Shown here piece after piece: positions 7,351-11,933 of a DNA stretch of 11,933 nucleotides. Under the pieces are notes generated by a model. The model saw only the letters and a program-made list of their open reading frames with translations. It searched no databases and was not told the origin of the DNA. Numbering within the stretch: the stretch's first letter is position 1; every line of letters starts with the position of its first letter. The position numbers and the translations under genes were made by a program. Origin of the DNA: Nitrospiraceae bacterium (GTDB lineage Bacteria; Nitrospirota; Nitrospiria; Nitrospirales; UBA8639); the NCBI GenBank assembly GCA_003523945.1, contig DOFS01000505.1, forward strand, positions 11,522 to 23,454. Direction: 5' to 3'.

Positions 7351-7695
7351 GGGTCTCTTCTTTTGGTAAGGCAAATCGGGGTTGAAAGAATTGGCCGTGT
7401 CTTCTTCAACCGCCTCTATCCTCAACGTCTTTTCCACCCTGTATCTCACAATTGTTTTTTGAATCATTTCTCAAATTTTTGTGTGTATTGAGGACCAACT
7501 TGCCGATGCAGGAGGCACTCTTTGCCCAGCGCCTCTCCCTCCTTTTTCATTCCTACACCAAATTTCCTTTATTTTATGGGTTTCTCCTTGCTTGAATGGC
7601 GGCACGAAACTTGAGAATGCACTATGCCGTATTGACGTTTCACAACGCTTCCAGGCAGAAGCCGTGGGTATTACTTTTGAGACGCTGAGGACAAG
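7351..7695. other. 345-bp gap between porin and motor genes
   Basis: No convincing gene. A GTG-initiated frame at 7481-7699 has no recognisable domain or ribosome binding site. A weak stem (GGTTGAA at 7380-7386 with TTCAACC at 7405-7411) follows the porin but has no T-run, so it is a poor terminator. The stretch 7442-7490 is AT-rich. GGCACG-N4-TTGA at 7601-7614 resembles a sigma-54 promoter but lacks the -12 GC. No clear sigma-70 promoter was found for the motor genes. Confidence 0.5.
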
Positions 7696-8922
7696 GTGAC
7701 CCCTACGTTTGGTCTGTGGGAGTTTTTGAGCCGTGACGTGTCCTTCCTGGGAGGGCCGTACAGCCCCATGCTGAGCTGGCTGGGGTCTGGTGGAATTGTG
7801 CTATTTTTTCTGTGGCACATCCTTAAGATTCGAAAAGAGACGGCTTCGGTTCTACGGGCGTTCGATCGAATACGCCCAATGTTACGGAATCTCGCCAACG
7901 AGCGAAGAGAGATCGATCGCGATCGTTTCACACATCACCAAGGGAAAGGCTTCCCCACTCACGTAGCCCGGACTGCATCCTCTTCCAGCCGGCTTGACTC
8001 TGACGACATCCGAACGCTCGACTCGGGCATGCAACAGGAGCCCATGTTTCACGGCCCCTGGGCGCAATACCGAATGACATTGATTCTGGAACAAGTCCCT
8101 TGGTTTGTTGATCCTCGTATATTCAGCACAAGGCCGGCTGCAGAGGTATTTACTCAAGAAGCCCTCATCGCCAAGCACGTGAATCTGACTTTCTATCGGC
8201 AATTTCCTTCTCTGGTTACCGGCCTCGGGCTCCTACTGACCTTTCTCGCCTTGTTTATCGGCCTTGGCAAGCTTCATGCTGACGGGAGTGAGATTGTGGG
8301 AATTCAGGGTCTGATTAACGGGCTGGCCGGAAAGTTCCTAACCTCGATCGTCGGACTTATCGCGGCCAATGTCTTCACCTTTCTTGAAAAACCTCTGCTG
8401 GCTAAACTGCAGGCTGGTCATCACACCTTCCTCAGCCTCATCGATGAACTTTTTCCTCGAAAAACCATGGAACAAATGTTAGAGCAACTCACAGGCGCCC
8501 AAAGCAAGTCCCCGAGAGACCAAGCGTCTCCAGGGGAGGGAAGCCGCGGACACCTTGTTGAATGGGGGACAGACGGATTTGCGGGCCCGACCGCCAATTT
8601 GACGGCCGCGATTCAGTCGTTAATGACCTTGCAAAAGGAGGATCATGCCGAAATCCGACGAACGATGTCAGAACTTCCACGCGTCATTACAGACCGGTTT
8701 CATGGCCCCCTGAACGAATTGACTGAGGCCATTTACGAACTCACCAAATTGCTCAAGGATACCAAACCTCATCCCATGGAGACGGATTCTACGTTTAAAG
8801 ATCGGCCCCCTCTCTGGAAATCTTCCGCCTTCCCTCGGGCTCCTTCCATGATCAGTTTTTTTGATAAAATCGGGTCCTGGCCAAAACGGCCGGGGCTGGC
8901 TAGACACCGGCGGACGGGATGA
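7696..8922 (+). CDS. ZorA-like MotA/TolQ/ExbB-family motor subunit
   Basis: 408 residues from a GTG start at 7696; GAGG five bases upstream supports it. Transmembrane segment 1 is at about 26-44, followed by a large cytoplasmic part (45-165) with PWAQYRMTL (121-129). Segment 2 (about 170-192, FPSLVTGLGLLLTFLALFIG) and segment 3 (about 213-235, KFLTSIVGLIAANVFTFLEK) form the conserved MotA/TolQ/ExbB channel core. Three segments with a long cytoplasmic piece between the first two, plus the PSLVTGLGLLLTF signature, fit ZorA better than flagellar MotA (four segments) or TolQ/ExbB (shorter). In Zorya defence, ZorA pentamers surround a ZorB dimer and carry a long cytoplasmic tail that signals to effectors. 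Here only about 170 residues follow segment 3, with a helical patch at 303-354. The stop overlaps the next gene's start (ATGA). A function outside phage defence is possible. Confidence 0.8.
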   Translation: MTPTFGLWEFLSRDVSFLGGPYSPMLSWLGSGGIVLFFLWHILKIRKETASVLRAFDRIRPMLRNLANERREIDRDRFTHHQGKGFPTHVARTASSSSRLDSDDIRTLDSGMQQEPMFHGPWAQYRMTLILEQVPWFVDPRIFSTRPAAEVFTQEALIAKHVNLTFYRQFPSLVTGLGLLLTFLALFIGLGKLHADGSEIVGIQGLINGLAGKFLTSIVGLIAANVFTFLEKPLLAKLQAGHHTFLSLIDELFPRKTMEQMLEQLTGAQSKSPRDQASPGEGSRGHLVEWGTDGFAGPTANLTAAIQSLMTLQKEDHAEIRRTMSELPRVITDRFHGPLNELTEAIYELTKLLKDTKPHPMETDSTFKDRPPLWKSSAFPRAPSMISFFDKIGSWPKRPGLARHRRTG

Positions 8923-9605
8923 GTTCCCCGACGGATCACGATACCTCCGGTTCTCCGACGACGGGCGGGGTCATTGATCTCATGACCTCACTGGCCATGA
9001 TCTTCATCCTGCTCTTTGCGGCCTTTATCACCCAAACCTCCTCCGAAGCCCAATCGCAATTACAAGAACACAAAGAAAATGTGCAGGAAGCCCTTCGGGA
9101 CCACCTGAAGCGATTAGGACTTACCCTGGATTCCGATCCCCAAGATCCCCTCACGCTTCTCATCGTCGTCCCCGACAATAAACTCACCTTTGAGTTCGGC
9201 CAAAGCATACTTTCTCATGACGCCGTTCAGTTTTTACAGGAGGCGATGCCGTTCTACGCGGCCGTCTTATGCGGACCCTTACGCGACAAGATCGATTCCT
9301 TCGCAATCCAGGGTCACACCGACGATCGCGGGGACGATGCCTATAATTTAAAATTAAGCCAGGAGCGATCCCTGGCCGTAATGGTGAAGGGGCTAGAGGC
9401 CATTGAGGTTCAAGAGCCGTCGGCTTATCAATGCTTCCAAGCCATGACGTCAGCTTCCGGCCGTGGCAGACAAGACTTGATCTACGATGGGAATAGCAGG
9501 GTGAACCGGGAGAAGAGTCGCCGCGTGATCTTTAAAATCCGCCTCCGTTCAACCGAACAACGTCGCATGGCTGAAGGGCTGCCCACAATTCTTCCATCGT
9601 CGTAG
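8919..9605 (+). CDS. ZorB-like MotB/OmpA-family motor subunit
   Basis: 228 residues. A short cytoplasmic N-terminus leads into one transmembrane helix (about 17-38, GGVIDLMTSLAMIFILLFAA). D20 at its cytoplasmic end matches the ion-carrying aspartate of MotB/ZorB proteins. A linker (40-75) leads to a periplasmic OmpA-type domain (about 80-210) with GHTDDRG (132-138), NLKLSQERS (143-151, R150) and NREKSRRV (196-203), the residues that bind diaminopimelate in peptidoglycan. The protein should therefore anchor the motor to the cell wall and form the ion path together with the ZorA-like protein. Its ATG lies inside the ZorA-like stop (4-base overlap), so the two are translationally coupled. No effector gene follows: a convergent oxidoreductase ends 33 bases downstream. 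The ion-path and peptidoglycan residues look intact, so the pair is probably functional. Confidence 0.82.
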   Translation: MSSPTDHDTSGSPTTGGVIDLMTSLAMIFILLFAAFITQTSSEAQSQLQEHKENVQEALRDHLKRLGLTLDSDPQDPLTLLIVVPDNKLTFEFGQSILSHDAVQFLQEAMPFYAAVLCGPLRDKIDSFAIQGHTDDRGDDAYNLKLSQERSLAVMVKGLEAIEVQEPSAYQCFQAMTSASGRGRQDLIYDGNSRVNREKSRRVIFKIRLRSTEQRRMAEGLPTILPSS

Positions 9606-9638
9606 GCTCCGATTAACCTGCCAATGTGATTCCCAACT

Positions 9639-10628
9639 TTACACAGTCACCACTATTTTCCCTTTTTGCTGGTTGGACACCATATAGCGATGCGCTTCCG
9701 CAATTTCGGCCAAGGGGAACGTGCGATCGATGATCGGTTTTAAAGCGCCGGATTCCAATCCCTGGTAAATATAGTCTTTCCCGCGCTTCAACATTTCCGG
9801 GTTTTTGACGATCTCAAACAGCGTATAGCCTCGTATCGTTAATCCTTTTGCCAGTGCGGGGAACAAGGGGAACGGAGTTGGGTGTGGTGCCAATGCCCCA
9901 TATTCAAAGATAATACCGCCAGGTGCGGTGACGGCGGCAAGTTGTTCCAGCAAAGGCCCCGCCACTGGATCAAACACCAACCTCGCGCCTTTTCCAGAAG
10001 TGAGAGTCATCCCTTTTTCCACCAGATCCTCGTCATCAGTCACGACCACATGATCCGCTCCCGCTTCAAGAAGAAAGGCTTTTTTATCTGCCCCACGAGT
10101 CGTCGCAATCGCGATTCCTCCCATAGCTTTGACGATTTGAATGGCCGCCAATCCCACACTGCTGCTGGCTGCCGTAATCAAGACCGTGTCGTCTTTTTTC
10201 AGTCGGCCATATTCAATGAGTGCCCCAAAGGCCGTCATGTATTGCATCCAGATGGCGGCCCCTTCAACGGCGGAGAGGTTGTCGGGATAAGGAGCGGCCG
10301 CAGAGGCCGGGACGATGGCACTCTCGCCATAGACACCATATTGACTCATGGGAAAAGACGGAATCGTACTCACCCGGTCACCAATCCGAAGGTCTGTGAT
10401 GTCGGGACCGACGGCATCAATGACTCCTGCCGCTTCATACCCTATCCGAGAGGGCAGTTGAGGAGTCTCGAGGTATTGGCCTTTTCTCAGCATGACTTCG
10501 GCGCGGTTAAGGCCGATAGCCTCCACCTTCATGCGAACTTCTCCCTTGCCCGGTTCGGTTAAAGGTAACTCTTCAAGCTTCAGAACGTCAGGTCCGCCCG
10601 TTTGATGAAAGCGCACAATCTTCGGCAT
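9639..10628 (-). CDS. Quinone-oxidoreductase-like medium-chain dehydrogenase/reductase
   Basis: 329 residues, full length for the family. The N-terminal GroES-like domain (about 1-125) has GLNRAEVMLRKGQY (38-51) and GYEAAGVIDAVG (63-74). It lacks the cysteine cluster of structural-zinc alcohol dehydrogenases and the usual catalytic-zinc Cys/His/Glu set, pointing to the zinc-free quinone oxidoreductase branch. The Rossmann domain has the NADPH-binding motif AASSSVGLAAIQIVKAMGG (153-171), and the C-terminus EAHRYMVSNQQKGKIVV is typical. It probably reduces a quinone or reactive enone with NADPH in the cytoplasm; the real substrate is unknown. AGGAGGT six bases before the ATG is a strong ribosome binding site. 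The gene sits 28 bases after the DUF5069 gene and is probably the last of a three-gene operon. Confidence 0.9.
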   Translation of the reverse strand: MPKIVRFHQTGGPDVLKLEELPLTEPGKGEVRMKVEAIGLNRAEVMLRKGQYLETPQLPSRIGYEAAGVIDAVGPDITDLRIGDRVSTIPSFPMSQYGVYGESAIVPASAAAPYPDNLSAVEGAAIWMQYMTAFGALIEYGRLKKDDTVLITAASSSVGLAAIQIVKAMGGIAIATTRGADKKAFLLEAGADHVVVTDDEDLVEKGMTLTSGKGARLVFDPVAGPLLEQLAAVTAPGGIIFEYGALAPHPTPFPLFPALAKGLTIRGYTLFEIVKNPEMLKRGKDYIYQGLESGALKPIIDRTFPLAEIAEAHRYMVSNQQKGKIVVTV

Positions 10629-10656
10629 CAGCGACCTCCTGCTCTTTTATGCAACA

Positions 10657-11283
10657 TTACGATTTGTAACGATCCGTCACAAATTTCACGATGTGATCCA
10701 CGTCGTCACCCGCTTCCCACACTTTTTGAAGAAATTCAACGGGGTTGACTCCGACCTTTTTCAAAAATCGACGATCGCCACCACAACTATACATCAGATC
10801 GGGCGGCAATTCTCCACGAAGTTTGGCTCTGGCTTTTTCGATAATGCGGGGAAACCATTCCAGGCCTGCCAGAGAGTCATGGCGTGAAGGCAATTCACCC
10901 GTGCTGATCGTATGCTCAGAAATTATTCCCTGGTCTTCCTGAAAAAAATAGTCCCGTCTAATCTTGGTGATGGCGAGCACGGTTTCCGGATCGGGTTCTC
11001 CATCATCACACCAGTCCTCCACAAAATCGTATATTTCCTGTGGCGTAGCCCCGATCGAACGGAGAAAACCTTCCTCCTGTTTCGTAAACATCGCGTCCAC
11101 ATCTCGTTCCCCGTTCTGATAAGCCGTGACCTTGCGTTGAAAGAGGGCCCGAAATTCCTCCACCCATTCTACGGATTCATGCTTCATCGTTCGATGTTCC
11201 TTTGCAGCTTCTTGCTTACGATGGAGAGCCGCCCGGTTTACCGATCTAAATCTTGTTTCATTGAATTGTATTGATATTGTCAT
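10657..11283 (-). CDS. DUF5069-domain protein, function unknown
   Basis: 208 residues from the ATG at 11283 (GGGGA about ten bases upstream). A second ATG at 11187 (codon 33) has AGGAA upstream and would remove a polar, low-information N-terminus, so the start is uncertain. The C-terminal part (about 134-206) fits DUF5069: LAGLEWFPRIIEKARAKLRG (138-157), DLMYSCGGDRRFL and a closing helix. The N-terminal half (about 38-113) contains GFLRSIGATPQEIYDFVEDW (72-91), which resembles FLKKVGVNPVEFLQKVWE (173-190) and suggests an internal duplication. There is no signal peptide or membrane segment, so it is probably a soluble cytoplasmic helical protein. It lies between two redox-enzyme genes on one strand (53- and 28-base gaps), suggesting co-transcription, but I know no activity for this domain. 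Confidence 0.8.
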   Translation of the reverse strand: MTISIQFNETRFRSVNRAALHRKQEAAKEHRTMKHESVEWVEEFRALFQRKVTAYQNGERDVDAMFTKQEEGFLRSIGATPQEIYDFVEDWCDDGEPDPETVLAITKIRRDYFFQEDQGIISEHTISTGELPSRHDSLAGLEWFPRIIEKARAKLRGELPPDLMYSCGGDRRFLKKVGVNPVEFLQKVWEAGDDVDHIVKFVTDRYKS

Positions 11284-11336
11284 TTCTTTGTCCCCTATTC
11301 CAGCATTGCCCTTTACATTATTCTACTGACAATCGT

Positions 11337-11933
11337 TTACACAGGCACCGGGAATTGTCTGTTTAATTTCGCATTTTTGGCTTCCAATGCCGCTAAGCGG
11401 TCCCTAAGTGGCCGCAGGATCCGTTCAACGTCTTCTTGCGAATATTTCCTAGGAATGTGCTGCCGGCAATTGAGGTCCCAGGCTTCCACATGAAACCGAA
11501 AAACCCGTTCAGGTTTTCCCTTGTACCGGGAATCAGTAAGTTCCTCGAGCAAGGCGGGATCATCCTCAATCACCTCTGCGGTCCCCCAAATCTTGATCCG
11601 TGTTTGAGTTGCGTAATCCATCAAGAATAAAAAGGCTTGAGTATTTTCTGACAAATTTCCCAATGAGATGTATTGCCGATTGCCTGCAAAATCAGCAAAG
11701 GCTAACGTCTGCTCATCCAGTACTTTAAGAAAGCCTTTGGGTCCTCCTCGATGCTGAATATACGGTCTCCCTTCTGCACTGGCCGTGGCCAGATACAAGG
11801 AATCCTGCTCACCCAAAAAATCCGCAAGCTCTTTCGAAATGGTAGTTGACCATCCGTCTTTCTCTTCCATTCGTGCATAGTGCTGTCGCGACCCCAGTCG
11901 CCCCTGCACGGCTTTCACGGCTGGAGTAAAGGC
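11337..11933 (-). CDS. Pyridoxamine 5'-phosphate oxidase-fold flavoprotein (5' end outside window)
   Basis: At least 199 codons. The frame stays open to the window edge, and the GTG at 11918 is probably an internal valine: the preceding codons read AFTPA, continuing a FTPAVKAVQGRLGSRQHYARME start that looks like the N-terminal helix of this family. The FMN-binding split-barrel core (about residues 30-160 of the visible part) includes LYLATASAEGRPYIQHRGGP, TLAFADFAGNRQYISLGNL and IKIWGTAEVI. The C-terminus has VEAWDLNCRQHIPRKYS and a helical tail (EDVERILRPLRDRLAALEAK). Members bind FMN, F420 or heme and act as oxidoreductases on varied substrates; this is not the PdxH biosynthetic enzyme judged by its motifs. 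It is probably the first or an early gene of an operon with the DUF5069 and quinone-oxidoreductase genes. Confidence 0.87.
   Translation of the reverse strand, partial: AFTPAVKAVQGRLGSRQHYARMEEKDGWSTTISKELADFLGEQDSLYLATASAEGRPYIQHRGGPKGFLKVLDEQTLAFADFAGNRQYISLGNLSENTQAFLFLMDYATQTRIKIWGTAEVIEDDPALLEELTDSRYKGKPERVFRFHVEAWDLNCRQHIPRKYSQEDVERILRPLRDRLAALEAKNAKLNRQFPVPV

Noticed and set aside
7380..7411. Stem-loop after the porin as an intrinsic terminator
   Set aside because: Only seven contiguous pairs, an 18-base loop and no T-run downstream.
7601..7614. Sigma-54-like promoter GGCACG-N4-TTGA upstream of the ZorA-like gene
   Set aside because: The -24 half is good, but the nearly invariant GC at -12 is replaced by GA, and no activator site is evident.
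7481..7699. GTG-initiated 72-codon frame ending at the ZorA-like start, considered as a small upstream Zorya component
   Set aside because: No ribosome binding site and a composition unlike a folded or membrane protein; the overlap with the GTG start is probably chance.
9882..10562. 226-codon plus-strand frame opposite the quinone oxidoreductase
   Set aside because: It is antisense to a clear enzyme gene, and its translation is Cys/His/Arg-rich with no domain.
11337..11918. Complete 193-codon gene starting at GTG 11918
   Set aside because: The frame stays open to the window edge and the preceding codons continue a family-like N-terminus, so the gene is 5'-truncated by the window.

Overview
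The window comes from a Gram-negative bacterium. It encodes an outer-membrane beta-barrel protein with a signal peptide and a C-terminal phenylalanine, and an inner-membrane motor whose partner carries an OmpA-type peptidoglycan-binding domain. Base composition looks near 50 % GC. The dense PAS-domain signalling and the LbtU-type porin would suit a Nitrospirota (Nitrospira-like) genome, but this is an impression from gene style; there is no rRNA or other marker to prove it. No tRNA, rRNA, CRISPR array, insertion sequence or integrase was seen.

Layout. (1) Positions 1-1953, minus strand: the first 651 codons of a large signalling protein, a receiver domain followed by at least four PAS domains, cut by the window edge before its output domain. 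(2) 1954-2686: a 733-bp gap with no convincing gene; it holds a possible promoter for the PAS protein and a possible terminator for the next gene. (3) 2687-5958, minus strand: an OmpR-type response regulator, a sensor histidine kinase overlapping it by 8 bases, and a secreted cysteine-rich protein of unknown function. (4) 6232-7350, plus strand: a divergent LbtU-like outer-membrane porin. (5) 7696-9605, plus strand: two overlapping genes for a ZorA/ZorB-like (MotA/MotB-type) ion-driven membrane motor. (6) 9639-11933, minus strand: a likely operon of a pyridoxamine-phosphate-oxidase-fold flavoprotein (5' end outside the window), a DUF5069 protein and a quinone-oxidoreductase-like enzyme.

Two points stand out. 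First, the ZorA/ZorB-like pair is alone: none of the effectors that accompany ZorAB in Zorya phage-defence systems (ZorC, ZorD, ZorE) lies beside it, and the ZorA tail is short. It may be an orphan or reduced defence motor, or a motor with another job. Second, the promoter regions of the porin and of the secreted cysteine-rich protein share one architecture: a six-base repeat pair spaced 11 bases apart, with the 9-mer TTCCGATTA at the second copy, then exactly 13 bases, then a -10-like hexamer. These two genes flank the two-component system, so the simplest reading is that its response regulator controls both, making the region from 2687 to 7350 one envelope-sensing module.
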